A stretch of DNA of 64,000 nt from Crambe crambe. Lineage: Eukaryota > Porifera > Demospongiae > Poecilosclerida > Crambeidae. The notes under the pieces were generated by a model. It was given only the letters and a program-made list of their open reading frames with translations, was not told the DNA's origin and searched no databases. The translations under genes were made by a program, and so were the position numbers. The stretch covers positions 4,030,001-4,094,000 of the forward strand of contig OZ004588.1 in assembly GCA_963924555.1 (NCBI GenBank), in the 5' to 3' direction. Positions 1 to 11,000 of the stretch are shown in pieces (position 1 is the first letter of the stretch; every line of letters begins with the position of its first letter).

Positions 1-755
1 GTTATCAGAAGGGCCAAAGCATTACTTGAACGTCAAGACATCAGGGAGAGATTGAAAGGAACATGAAAGTGACACATGAAAGAAAAGGTGCACAAGCTAT
101 GTGTAAATTATACAAGGTCTAGTTATATATTGTGAAAGTACATGGTACTGTGCCTCTGCACAGACCACCTGTGTATATGTGTTCATGACCTCTAGAAAAT
201 AACACTGTAACAAAAATTGCACTATACTTGAACATAAATTTCAAGAGTGGATTTTTTATTCTAATACAGTGGAACTTCAGAATAATGGACGTACTTAGGA
301 CCCAGCCTTTTGTCCTTTGTACAGTAAAGAGGTTATCCTTTTTGGATGTTGTTTGTATAGAATAGAACGCTTAAGATTGTCCTTTGTTGAGAGGTTTATC
401 CTCTTTCGGAGTGTCCTTTATTGGAGGTTCCACTGTACTTCAAATGCATGCATCTACACGGCTACTATTTGATTGCCTTCAAAATATTCACGACTTATCA
501 AGTTGTTTTTTGTTTTATTTTTGTTTTTCATTTTTTCCTTATCTCCCCTCCCCCCCAAAGGGCAACCTCATAGGACCTAACAATATTTTGGTGAGGATCT
601 TCACTGTTGCTGGTACTCAGTAGATACATACATTAGATATGGGTCAAATTGCACTAAGCAATACTGTGCATTTCAGAACCTTATTTCATGATTTGAGACA
701 TATAGTTTTAAATACTATATATTACACAATTTGTACCAGACCACCCATAATGATG
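1..755. other. Downstream flank of the first receptor gene
   Basis: No coding exon is recognisable here. The stretch lies 3' of the first class C receptor gene, which is on the minus strand. Apart from the small inverted-repeat element at 265-437 it is AT-rich sequence with a short poly-C run near 551. The open frames on the plus strand have no family match that I can see and look like chance. Confidence 0.5.
265..437. mobile_element. TA-flanked MITE
   Basis: The sequence begins TACAGTGGAAC and ends GTTCCACTGTA. The ends stay related for about 25 bases inward. About 170 bp long with no coding capacity, it fits a Tc1/mariner- or pogo-type MITE that targets TA. A related end (ttggaggttctactgta) lies near 57,903-57,920, so the family occurs more than once in this window. 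Confidence 0.7.
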
Positions 756-1901
756 TTAAATGTAATCCGGGGACATATCCTTAAGGTGAAAGTCGTCGTG
801 AGGTGCTCGTGTGTTGAAGGGGGTGGTAATAGCATAGCTGAGATTTTCATCCATTTTAGTTTCACTGTATATTGAATAATATATTATAGCAACAGAAATA
901 ATCATTGTAAAGGTGATAGCCCTCACCTTTGCTCTCCTGTGGAGTGTGTTTTGTGGGGGGTGATAGTAGCATAGCTGGGATTTTCATCCACTTTGATGTC
1001 ATCCTTAGTCCTGTAATGTAAAGATCAGGCTTAACTCTTTTTCTAATGTCATTGTACACATGACCTCTCCTTGAGTGAAGATGTCCCTCTCCTCCTGTGG
1101 TATGACCACACCCACACTACAACCACACCCACCAACCCTAAGGCCATGAAAGCTGCCAATGCCCCAAGACCTCCAGCTAATGCTGTGCAGTCCTTTTGTT
1201 GCTGGTTTTTCCCTGTCTCTCGGGCATTCCCAGTAGCTGCAGGTGGTATGGCAGTGCAGGGGGACTGCTGTGTCATGCTAGGTACCACCTCAGTACACTG
1301 CTCCCTCTGTATCACTGTTTGGGTCAGTTCACGTGTGACAGTTTCAGTAAAGGTTTCAATAACAATAGTCCCTGTATGTCAGTATTTTACATGTGTATGG
1401 ACATTATGAATGGCATTTACTTACTGCATGCCACTCCTCCAAAAATACATCCATTGTTATCTAGTTCATATGTGCAATCAAAGAGTTTCGTCTCATTCCC
1501 TGAGCATTTAAAGTTAGTGAGTCCTCCTTCCATATCCCAACCATAGTGAAAGTATTCTTCTCCTGTACACAGTAACAATGTGATGCATGTATATAATATA
1601 TAGAACTATGAACTTACCTCCCTCAGGGAATCCTAACTGCCTGCATACCACCTTGGCATTCATCCTATTCCAATTGGTATTGCATACTGCCCTCCAGTGA
1701 GTGCCATTACATATATTTATGTGACCTGCTGTAAGATTCTGTCCATTTCTCCCTCTCAGTCTAAGGTCACCTTGTTCCTGGCAATCTTCAAGAGCATTTG
1801 ATACTGTGGAGTATAGAGTTAGTATCAACTATGACAAGATAGAGTAGCCTACTTAGTGGATGTAGCAGTAGTAGCCACAGCAGCAAGACCCAGACCTTCA
1901 T
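756..1901 (-). CDS. Class C SRCR receptor with Tyr-motif tail exons
   Basis: Predicted type I membrane receptor, 290 aa in six exons: 1853-1901 (signal peptide MKVWV plus Leu-rich core), 1618-1803 and 1425-1562 (one SRCR domain, split after FPEG), 1065-1371 (stalk, TM), 927-1010 and 756-864 (tail). The SRCR domain keeps eight Cys. The stalk has the family pattern REQCTEVVPSMTQQSPCT. The TM is a long Leu/Val/Gly helix followed by YHRRRG. The first tail exon carries VDENPSYATI, an NPxY-type PTB site with YxxI. The last carries MDENLSYAI and ends SPDYI-stop. Exons 2-3 are phase 1-1 and the tail exons enter in phase 2. The TM exon donor is GTCATG, which is weak, so the tail join is the least certain step. 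All other junctions are GT-AG. An ETS-like ACAGGAAGTG lies 19 bases above the start codon. Confidence 0.8.
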
Positions 1902-1919
1902 AGCTGGCCACAAATTAAC

Positions 1920-1929
1920 ACAGGAAGTG
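1920..1929. promoter_or_regulatory. ETS-type motif ACAGGAAGTG
   Basis: The ten-base word ACAGGAAGTG lies 19 bases upstream of the ATG at 1901. The same word recurs upstream of several other receptor genes in this window. It contains the GGAA core bound by ETS-family factors. The regulatory role is inferred from recurrence and position only. Confidence 0.35.
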
Positions 1930-2420
1930 GAAATGGTGAGATGACAAACTCTTTGCTAGCATACAATCACCTTCCTGAGCAGGTGTAATAGCTTTACTTC
2001 AAAAGAAGCTATAATAGGTAAAGGGTTTCTATAGGTAGCACTACAACTGTATGTGCGTGTATATGTAGTATAGGCCCCACAATTGTATACTAGAATACTT
2101 GCATATCCTCTTGCTGGCAATTAGTCATTCAAAGATAAATTAAATGACTGATAAATTAAATAACTGCTATGGACCACACACAGAATTCTAAATGGTGTAT
2201 GCCATGGAAGTTTGCAGCTAGCGCGTTTCTGTAGAAAAAGAAAAAGCAAAAGGGTTATGAAAAGCTCAAGATATCTAGCTAGCTCCTATAATAACTGTGT
2301 TGCTTACATAGCAGCTGTTCTATATTATGAAGCCCCTAGCTCTAAAGTAGCCAATTTTAAGACGAAAAAAAATGTTCGCTTATTATGTTATGACACAATA
2401 CAGTATATCATATATTATAT
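1930..2420. other. Intergenic spacer between the first two receptor loci
   Basis: AT-rich spacer between the start of the first receptor gene and the end of the rearranged second locus. Sequence around 1908-1935 matches the spacer of the amplified units (about 12,048-12,075), so a shared upstream segment was copied. I see no exon here. Confidence 0.5.
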
Positions 2421-2825
2421 TTATAGTGGAGTCACTGGTGCTGTTTGTACAGAGTCTTCTATGGAGGGGACGTCATAAATATTCCCCTCCCTCTCCTCCT
2501 TCTCTCCCATAAGTGCTTGATAGTTCCCTTCCCTCATCAATTCTGCAGGTGGACGGTCATTCTTGATGATTTCATATGTAGGGGCAGTCCCTTCAACTGT
2601 GTGATTAGTGGATGTGCCTTGGTAGCTATTATTATTGGACAGTGGGGTATAGCTGGGAGGTGGAAATTGATGAATAGGTGGGGCCATCAAGTTGCATCTA
2701 TGAGACAGGACTAGAAGCTTTGATTCTGCATAATGTAGTATTGTGAATGTTGACGTGGTAGATATTGTTTCAACGCTAGCCCATTTTGGATGGAAGACAT
2801 TCCTCTTCTCTTGTAGCATGACCAC

Positions 2826-3447
2826 AACTGGAGGAGTGTGTGTACAGATTACTGGGGTAGGCCAGGTGCCAAGGTAGTGTGCAGGCAGTTAGGATTCCCT
2901 GAAGGAGGTAAACTGCCACAGCAGCTAAGCTCTGGATTTTTTTACAGTCCTGAGAAGAATACTTTGCTTTTGGCTGGGAAAGAAATGGGGGACTCTATAA
3001 CTTTATGTGCTCAGGGAATGAGACGAAACTTGTTGATTGCACATATCAAACATATCTTGACAATAGAGGATGCATTTATGCAGGAGTGGCATGCAGTAAG
3101 TAAATGGCCCATCCTATTGTCACAAATGACATTACAGTCAGTACTCTGTACTAATTCACTAGTGGTTGGTTTCTGCCACTAGTGAATCCCATTACTAAAT
3201 GTGGTCACTGCTATACTGTATGGCAATACAGGGATCATTGTTACACTGAGCATTCCAGTGGCTACCACTATCACCAGTGGCTACCACTATCACCAGTGGC
3301 TACCACTATCACCAGTGAACTGATCCAAACAGTGACAAGTCAAGACCAACAACAAAAGGACTACATAGCATTGGCAGGAGGTCTGGGGACGTCAGCAGTT
3401 CTCATGACCCTAGGGTTAGTGGGTGTGACTTTAGTGTGGGTGTGTTC
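2826..3447 (+). other. Inverted segment inside the second receptor locus
   Basis: This block reads as SRCR 3' half, second SRCR exon and stalk/TM on the plus strand, although the gene around it is minus strand. The left junction joins TM codons (..gcatgaccaca) to SRCR codons (aactggaggag). The right junction joins TM codons (gtgtgggtg) to SRCR codons (tgttccattgc). A shared ACA/TGT at the two ends suggests a microhomology-mediated inversion of about 620 bp. Confidence 0.75.
3251..3308 (+). repeat. 19-bp tandem triplication in a stalk exon
   Basis: The unit cagtggctaccactatcac is repeated three times head to tail inside the inverted stalk exon. With a single copy the frame runs correctly into ELIQTVTSQDQQQK and the TM. 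The extra 38 bases shift it and create an early stop. The locus was therefore hit by both an inversion and a frame-breaking repeat expansion. Confidence 0.75.
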
Positions 3448-3654
3448 CATTGCATATCTCTATGCGACCTGCTGTGAGGTTCTCTCCATATCTCCGTCTC
3501 AGTCTGACATCACCATGTTCCTCGCACATTTCAAAGGCATCTGAAGTGCAAAGTTAGTATCAACTATGACAAGATAGAGTAGAGGTGAAGACAGAGCCAG
3601 TGCCTACTTAGTAGATGTAGCAGCAGCAGCAAGACCCAGACCTTCATGGCACTA

Positions 3655-5633
3655 AGCTATAGATCCTATGGAGGCTCAATCTTCAGCTCTCACTGCATTA
3701 TGTTTTTATGTTCTTTTTTTAAGGATGTAAATATATATCATGGCACTAAGCATGGAGGCTCAATCTTCAGCTATTATGTTTTTATAGCTGATTATCTACT
3801 CTTAAAGTTCCGTGTGTTTTTTTGCTATGAAAGTCATGCCTATAAACCAGCTACTGAGGAAGACTATTACAATAGAGTGATGCATGTGGTATCCTCTTGT
3901 TGGCCATTTTGATGCAATTTATAAAAAATGCAGCTATATCATATGGAACTACTTAATGTTTTATAACAGTTCTAATCATATGGTTAATATTTACTAATAC
4001 ATTTTCCCTCATTAATTTGTGTGCAATTAATCCCTAATTGCATTCGTAGTTTTATAATTGCACTCCTACATCTGCGCATGTGCAGACAAATAATAGCCAT
4101 AGTAATGGTAGACTAGCTTGATTTATTCCTACATTGTTTTTCCAAAGTAAATTGTAGGTGCTAGGCTTATCTAAGTGGATTGTTGGCCACCTGCTAGGCT
4201 TATGTAAGTGTTTTGTGGCAAGCATTACAGGTTCATATTAACAGTTTCCTACATGCAGCTGCCTGGCTGATACAACTACCACATGATTAATAGGCAATCA
4301 CATGCTTTTTCATGCAATTATACCCAAATTGCACTCAAAAGCATGTGATTACCTATACATATTTTGTTACCATCCTAGCTATACTGGAAGTTAATCAGAA
4401 AGTGGATATCAGCTATAATGCTTATCTGGTAAGAATGATAAATTTTGTAGCATGCCTGCATATGCATGTATATATCCATGCAAGATCTGAAAGCATTACT
4501 GTGTACTAGTCTGCCCAGCTTTTCTTCTTTTTTGTGGGGAGGGGGAAGAAAAGTGGTCTGGGAGCTCTAGCATCAACTACTTATGATGCCTGTGCGCTTT
4601 CTCAAAAATAATTTAAATTGCAATAAACATGCGTGTTAAATAATTTTCCAAAGCCAGTCAGTAGAATTGCGAACACATCGCCCTTGAAAATTCCTGATAC
4701 AACTTCCAGCTATTCAGGCTTCAGGCCAGGTATTCCTAGCTCTTTAAACACAACTCTCAGGACTTCTCCATAGCTCTGCCAACGTGGAATGAATTGTGGG
4801 TGTGTCTCACCAACATTATACTACTTCATGTGACTGAATAGAGCAATCTGATTGGCACGCAGCTGGCGGGCATCAAGATGTGACTGTATACTAATGTGAT
4901 TCTTACTATTATGTAGCCTCGTCCCCAGGCCCTCCTTTTTAATTATGATCATGGAGGGCCTGGTAAGCAAAAAATATCGCAAAACCATAGGTGTGTCCAA
5001 GGAATGCATTCCCATCGACCATGATGAATCGGTGCTACGACCACACGAGCACATGGCCAGCAAAGCCTAAGAAAGAAGAGGCGTTGAGCCATTGAGCTGC
5101 ACGCTTTGCTAGCCTAGCAGCAGATAGTATCAGAGCTGCCTATCATTATATAGTAAAGCTATCAAGTAGTCTAGATATTAGGCTTAGTTGGATTATAAAT
5201 AGATCGGCCTCAGAATTCTTCACGAATTTTAGTAAGTCCTTGGTTGTATAGCCATAGTGAATAACTCATTTTGTTGTAGCGAAACAAAGTTCTTCTGAAC
5301 TTTAGGTCGGTAGTCGCTCCAGCCCATAGCCCAAATGCGTGGGCATGGTCATGATGCTCTCGTGCACTGCCCATGCCTAATTAAGACGGTTCTATCCCAG
5401 GCCCTCCACATTCATAACTAAAAAGAGGGCCTGGATGTGGCTAACTGTGTCCTTCTACTGAACTTTAGGCTTTGTGTACTGTGTAAACTGTTAGCTGAAG
5501 AAGAGGCAAATAATTTCAAAGTTAGGAAAGGCTCAAGTTATCTTCTTTAGTACTACATAGCAGCTGATTTTGCATGATTCATGTCCCTTCAAAGCTTCAA
5601 GATTAATTATATCAATATAAGTCAAAATAAACT
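3655..5633. other. Intergenic repeats between second and third loci
   Basis: About 2 kb without recognisable exons. It holds an inverted repeat at 4291-4356 (arms TAGGCAATCACATGCTTTT and its near complement) and two short hairpins built on the pair ccaggccctcc / ggagggcctgg, at 4925-4963 and 5397-5434. These look like MITE remnants. Related 'gcctcgtcc' sequences recur near 7,731, 8,503 and 54,673. Confidence 0.5.
4291..4356. repeat. Short inverted repeat, MITE-like
   Basis: A left arm of about 19 bases (4291-4309) pairs with 4337-4356, separated by a loop containing acccaaattgcact. The loop and arm words recur near 16,770-16,860 and 24,835-24,870, so this is a dispersed small element. Confidence 0.55.
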
Positions 5634-7440
5634 TTATATATTACTGTAGCCTGAGGAGAGGGTTATTGTGGTTTCTGGGGAGCTGGCATCAGAAACTCTT
5701 TCCTCCTCATCCTTGAGTTTTTTAAAGATCCCCTTCCCCTGGCGCTCTGGAAAGTTCCCTGCAGAGAAGTCATCGGAAATCTCCCTCTCCCTTTCATCTT
5801 CTTTCCCTCGTACTTGATAGTTCCTTTCCCCCTCTTGCTTTGTAGAGGGACCATCAATGTCATATGGAGGAGCAGTCTCTTCATCAGTGGGCATGCCTGG
5901 AGTACCAAGGGAGGTATCTTGGACTGTGGGGTGTGACTGAGGGGAGTCATCGGAAGTCTCCCTCTCCCTTTCATCTTCTTTCCCTCGTACTTGATAGTTC
6001 CTTTCCCCCTCTTGCTCTGTAGTGGGACTGTCAATGTCATATGGAGGAGCAGTCTCTTCAATTGCTTGATTTTTAGATATGTCTTCATTGTCAAGGGAGA
6101 TGTTTTGGACAGTGGGGTGTGACTGAGAGGAGATATCAAAAGTCTCTCCCTCCCTTTCCTCTTTTTCTATCACAGTTTGAAAGTTTTCCTCCTGCTGCTG
6201 CTCTGGAGAGATCTGTTCTGCTGGGAGACCGTCATTCTTGATGATATCACATGCGGGGGCAGTCTCATCAACTGTGTGATTAGTGGACATGCCTGGAGTA
6301 CTGAGGCTGGTATCTTGAACAATAAAGTGTGGTTCGGAGAGGGCATCAGAAGTCTCCACCTTTTCCCTGGATCGAAAGTTTCCTTTTGCCCGCCACTCTG
6401 GAGATAGACAATCATTCTTGATGTCACATGTAGGGGCAGTCTTTTGCTTGGCAAGTTTGAGAGGACGGATTCTGTATATGCACGTGCCATAACTATATAT
6501 TTGTTGACATGGTAGGTACTGCAAACCTTTTTTTGAGGGAGGCTCTCCTGTAGCATGACCGCACCCACAATGAAACCATACCCACCAACCCAAAGGCCAT
6601 GGCAGCAGTAACTATGCACAGTCCTCCTGTCAGTGCTGAGCAATTATTAACTCTTTCTAGTATTTTCTTAGCTGCCTGTCCAGTAGCTTCAGTTACATGT
6701 CCAGTAGCTTCAGTTACATGTCCAGTAGTTTCAGTTACATGTCCAGTAGGTGCATGAGTACAGAGGGACTGCTGTGTCAAGCTAGGCACCACTTGAGGAG
6801 TACACTGCTCCCTCTGTGTCACTGTTTTAATCAGGTGATGGGTGGCAGTGGTAGGCGATGTAATCCATCGTGTTTTAGTAACAACAGTCCCTGTAAGTCA
6901 AAATGAATGTATTGTATGTACATATGCATGCGGCACTTGCTTACTGCAAGCCACTCCTCCACGGTTACATCCTCTACCAGTGTTTAGTATATGTTGGCAT
7001 TGCATTAAATTCGTCTCATTCCCTAGACAAGTAAAGTGGTATCCTCCATCCCCTACCCAGCTGCCATAGTGAAAGTATTCTTGTCCTACACACATTAACT
7101 ATGTGATGCATGCATGCTGAATACATAGAATTTACCTCCCTCAGGAAATCCTAACTGCCTGCACATCACCTTGGCAGTTCTTTCATTATAATTGTGATGA
7201 TGGCATACTGCCCTCCAGTAAAACCCATCACATATATCCATGACACCTGCTGTAAGATTTGCATCACTTCTGTCTTTCCCTATCAATCTATAACAACTTG
7301 ATCCATGGCACATATCAGCAGCATTTGATACTGTGGAGTATTGGTATCAACTATGGGATAGAGTAAAGATGAAGACAAAGGCAGTGCTTACCTAGTGGAT
7401 GTAGCAGTAACAGCCACAGCAGCAAGACCCAGACCTTCAT
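5634..7440 (-). CDS. Class B SRCR receptor with long acidic tail
   Basis: Predicted 528-aa type I receptor in five exons: 7392-7440 (signal peptide), 7136-7330 and 6945-7085 (SRCR), 6527-6890 (stalk and TM), 5634-6471 (tail). The SRCR region has nine Cys, one more than most neighbours. The stalk carries three copies of the 7-residue repeat TGHVTE[TA] before KKILERVNNCSAL. The TM is GLCIVTAAMAFGLVGMVSLW, followed by a basic RSCYRR. The 279-codon tail exon is rich in Glu, Arg and Pro. It holds two long internal repeats containing ETAPPYDID and ERNYQVRGKEDERERE, and ends SGYSNI. The terminal YSNI could serve as a YxN or YxxI SH2 site. A 55-base intron separates TM and tail here but is absent from the class B copies further along. 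Confidence 0.8.
6685..6747. repeat. 21-bp stalk minisatellite, 3 copies
   Basis: Three tandem 21-base units (ag[ct]ttcagttacatgtccagt on the plus strand) encode the 7-residue stalk repeat of the class B receptor. Copy number differs among paralogues: three here, three plus a 12-base partial at 13,364-13,438, and eight at 28,857-29,024. Confidence 0.85.
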
Positions 7441-8938
7441 GGCAGCTCCTATTGAATCTCGATCTAAACTGATATTGAAGATAGGAATTTAACTTGGGAC
7501 TGATCCTTGTAACCGTGGTAAATAAACTTGTTTGTCCTTACAGTGCCAGAAGCAACTCAGTCATTATTGTGCCCAGAGGGGAGCTTGGGGCACTTAGAAA
7601 CCTCCTTTTAGGCATTTTGTAAAACCTCTTTGTTGCTATGGTTTCAATGTAGTTATCAAAACATTTTAATTTTAGTGTGTGTTAGTACAGGTAATCAAGT
7701 GCTTTGAGTGCAATTTGGTGCAACAGTTGTAGCCTCGTACCAAGGCTCTAAAATTATGTGGAGGCAGGCAATAGACCACTGTTTATGCACACATCAGGAG
7801 CACCATTGACACTGTGGACTATTGAGTTATATAGTATCAACTAAGAGACAAAGGCAGTGCCTACTTAGTGGATGTAGCAGTAGCAACCACAGTAGCAAGA
7901 CTCAGATCTTCATGGCAGCTCTTATGGAGCCTGCTTCTTATCTTATTGTTACTCCCAGAAAATCTCCTGCTGGGTACAATCAATGAAAATGATGATGAAT
8001 AGACAAGTTGCTCTTGGCACTATAAGATACAAAATTCTATCTTTAAAAAAACATTTGTGGATTGTGGCTATCAAGATTGATGATATGTGATAGATTTGTC
8101 CCTTTACCAACAAGTGTAACACTACAACTTCAGCTGTAGGTGATTGATTCATCGATCATTAGTGTAAATCTATGCAGTGATCATTCTTCTACACTTCTGT
8201 CATGTCTACTATTCAGCGTCAGTGATGAATTTGAACTGCTAGCCACCTGCTAGATCCACAGCTGATAGCTAAATACTAGGGTAATGTGCAACATTAACTT
8301 TTACAGCGAGCGAGCAAGTATTTCTATAGGCATTTAGAGCTGATATTCATTTGTGCTTCAACTCCTTAGATTTTGCTGGCAGCATACATAAAAAGCTGTA
8401 ATGCTTACCACAAAGCACTTAGAGAGCCTTCAATCCACCTAGCCAGAGAGGCTGTAAAACTCAGTTACAATTGGAGCATGCGCATTATGCATGCATGCCA
8501 GGTAGCCTCGTCCTCATGCTCTAAAATTTCGCTGAGGCAGACAAAAGAGCCTGGTGCCGACTGTTTGTGCATGCGCCAAAAATTTCAGGGAATTTGTAAT
8601 CTCTCAGTAATCTTCTGTGACGCGTGATGCAATATTGCTTAATCAGCACTGCAGCAGACAGCTAGCTCTAGTTTATTTCATGTACCAGTTCTTTTTGGCG
8701 GACTGGCACTTTTAAAACTATTCATAGTGGCACTGTGGCACTGTGGATGCTACTGGGGCATTTTGGAGTGTAGACCTAGATATATATATTTTTACATTTT
8801 CTATAAATGTCTATTCCTGCCTTGTTTTAAATTTTGTATGACATAAGATACAATTACAATTACATTTTTAAGGAAGAAATAGAGAGTCATGTCTGACAAA
8901 GCTTTAGCTACAAGAAGAATCACTGTGTAGAAAAATAG
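7441..8938. other. Spacer with repeat remnants
   Basis: Spacer between a class B and a class A gene. It contains the gene relic at about 7,790-7,913 and two related repeats beginning gtagcctcgt (about 7,731 and 8,503). The rest is AT-rich with no exon that I recognise. Confidence 0.45.
7790..7913 (-). pseudogene. Receptor 5' relic (signal exon and start of SRCR exon)
   Basis: The signal exon is recognisable at 7865-7913, but its fourth codon is TGA (ATG AAG ATC TGA) where the family has TGG. A stump of the first SRCR exon follows (VNGAPDVC). Nothing further downstream matches. This is a truncated, dead copy of the same receptor family. Confidence 0.75.
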
Positions 8939-10040
8939 CTATGGTATCCTTCTCCCTCCTCCCCCTTCCAGATTCCCCTCCCTCTCTGCAGGGGGACCAC
9001 CAGTCTTGATGATGTCATAATATGTAGGGATGTTCTCTTCATTCTCTTCAATTTTGTGACTAGTGGGCATGTAATCAGTGGAGCTAGCGATGTCTGACTG
9101 AGATGGGGAAATTGGGGTGTCTGAGACAATTCTGTAAGTACATATAATGTATTATGACTGCTGACACGGCAGGTATTGTTTCAATACTGACCCTTTCTTG
9201 ATAGCGGACATTCTTATTTTTCTGTAATGTAACCACACCCATGCTAAAACCACAATGACCAATCCTAAGGTCATGACAACAGTCAATCCACCCAAACCTC
9301 TAACCAGTGCTGAGCAACCGTCTCTATCTTGTGGGGTGTTTTGTGATATCTTAGCAGCAGCTGCAAGTGGTGTCACAGTGCAGGGAGCCAGAGGCACCAC
9401 CTGAGTACACTGATCTGTCTCTGTCACTGTTTGGGTTATTTCACGGGTGACGGTGGATACAGCCAATGTAGTAGTCTGTGTTTCATTAATAATAATCCCT
9501 GTATGTCAAAGTGAAAGTATTACACGCGTGTGCACATTATGAATGGCATTTACTTACTGCATGCCACTCCTGCTAAAACGCAACCATACTGAGGATCTGT
9601 GGGTGCATGCCAGCAGTCAATGAGTCTCCTCATGTCGTTCTCTTGACACCTAAACCATTCTAATCCTCCTTCCCTTCTCCAGGCGTATCGAAAGAAGTCA
9701 ACTCCTATACACAGTAACTATAATTATGATACATATATATGCTGAACTATGAGTTTACCTCCCTCAGGGAATCCTAACTGCCTGCATGCCACCTGGGCAT
9801 CCCACAAATCCCAACCTTTTTCGCATACGTTCTTCCATTCGGTCCCATTGCATAATTCTAGGCGACCTGCTCTAATATTCCCTCCAGCTCTCCCCTCCAA
9901 TCGAAGAGCACCTTGTTCTGAGCAATCTTGAGCATTTGATACTGAGGAACATGGAATCAGTATTAGAGATGAAGACAAAAGCAGTGCTTACTTAGTGGAT
10001 GTAGCAGTAGCAGCCACAGTAGCAAGACCCAGAACTTCAT
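8939..10040 (-). CDS. Class A SRCR receptor with short tail
   Basis: Predicted 292-aa type I receptor in five exons: 9992-10040 (signal MKFWV), 9759-9941 and 9558-9704 (SRCR, eight Cys), 9192-9498 (stalk, TM), 8939-9131 (tail). The stalk has TETDQCTQVVPLAPCTVTP. The TM is a Leu/Val helix ending VLAWVW, followed by LHYRKIR. The tail exon enters in phase 2 and carries TDYMPTSHK and PTYYDIIK before a Gly-rich end. If the last intron is kept, translation instead ends ..LKQYLPCQQS, a sequence also found at the same place in the three other class A genes, so two tail forms are possible. This is the oldest-looking class A copy and the only one with this long tail exon. Confidence 0.8.
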
Positions 10041-10419
10041 GGCACAATCTTCAGCTTTTGTTTTATAGACATAGAAAAGATATTTCTTTGAAACTGATAG
10101 TGTATTTATTTCTGTAACCATGGTCTATTACAGTGCCAGAAGCAATTTAGATATCTGAAGGCCTGAGGCTATAGCATCCTACTTAGAATTTGAACCACTC
10201 TGCATAAATAAGTTTGTTACAGGATCAAGTGGTGAAGGATGCCCAGTCGGGGACCAATGAGATATATACACAATAACCAATGAGAATTGACCAATTATAG
10301 CTTGGTCTTGTTGTCATAATTATCGATATCTGCGATAATATTACACGGTGAAAAATCTCTAGCTTGTGAGCAGTCACTGATAAGCCTACATACATAGGAA
10401 GCTTAATCAGATAAGTGTC

Positions 10420-10497
10420 TAGATAAGCCTACAATCCACTTATAGATAGGCCTACAATCCAAGATAAGCCTACAATCCACCATAGACTAGATAAGCA
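10420..10497. repeat. Degenerate minisatellite
   Basis: Three to four imperfect copies of a unit containing gataagcctacaatccac. The equivalent arrays at about 18,940-19,015, 26,550-26,600 and 35,910-35,990 differ in copy number and spacing, so the array changes between duplicated units. Confidence 0.6.
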
Positions 10498-11000
10498 TAG
10501 AAGTGAGCTAACTTCACTATATTTCTTTGAGGGAGCTATTAACAATCGTTGCCCTACCTTTTTGTTAACAACCTATGCTTCTGTGAAAGCCAGAAGTTAG
10601 AAAACAGCTACTCAACTCAGACTCAGCACAAATTATTCCAAATAATACACACCCAGGATTTAATAGTAACCATAGCAATGAAGCACAGTGATACCTGTAG
10701 CTATAACATGAGGTTTTCCTAACTGAGGTTTCCAAGCTAAGAGAAAACCTCCAGTTAGAAACTTAAGTTGGTTAGACAATTGTTAACTTCCTATTTGTCC
10801 TGTTGTTTTAAGCACTGTATATGTTATGCCTAAGGAACCAGCAAGAAATTAAGAGAGTATTTACTTGGTGTATGACAGCTATTTCATATCTGTCCTGAAT
10901 ATCAAAGTTTATAGGGGTATGCCTTAAAGGGGGTAGCATTTCAACCGTTACAATTTCACTGTATTGTTTTCATCAATTGAACAAAGAGTGATATAGTATA

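Larger units (their letters stand above)
2421..3647 (-). pseudogene. Rearranged SRCR receptor gene with internal inversion
   Basis: Pieces of one receptor gene are present but not collinear. On the minus strand are the signal exon (3608-3647), the first half of SRCR exon 1 (about 3448-3540, up to ..EICNGT), then the end of the TM (WSCYKRRG, from about 2826 downward) and a tail exon (2421-2697). On the plus strand, between about 2826 and 3447, lie the second half of that SRCR exon (NWRSVCTDYWG), the second SRCR exon and the stalk plus most of the TM. This is what an inversion with both breakpoints in coding sequence would leave. The tail carries PTYEII, EGNYQAL and NIYDVP and resembles the class B tails. 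The SRCR half resembles class C, so the parent gene was already a chimera. The stalk also carries a 19-bp triplication that breaks its frame. An assembly error cannot be excluded. Confidence 0.8.

Noticed and set aside
4821..5063. Minus-strand open frame of 80 codons at 4.8 kb
   Set aside because: It spans a hairpin repeat, has no homology to the cluster that I recognise and no splice context.
5663..6139. Second open frame of 158 codons overlapping the class B tail on the same strand
   Set aside because: It is a shifted reading of a repeated tail exon. Repeats keep both frames open, and only one frame joins the TM exon in phase and keeps the Tyr motifs.
10420..10497. CRISPR-like array of short spaced repeats
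   Set aside because: The units are imperfect and adjacent without unique spacers, and the genome is plainly eukaryotic; it is a minisatellite.
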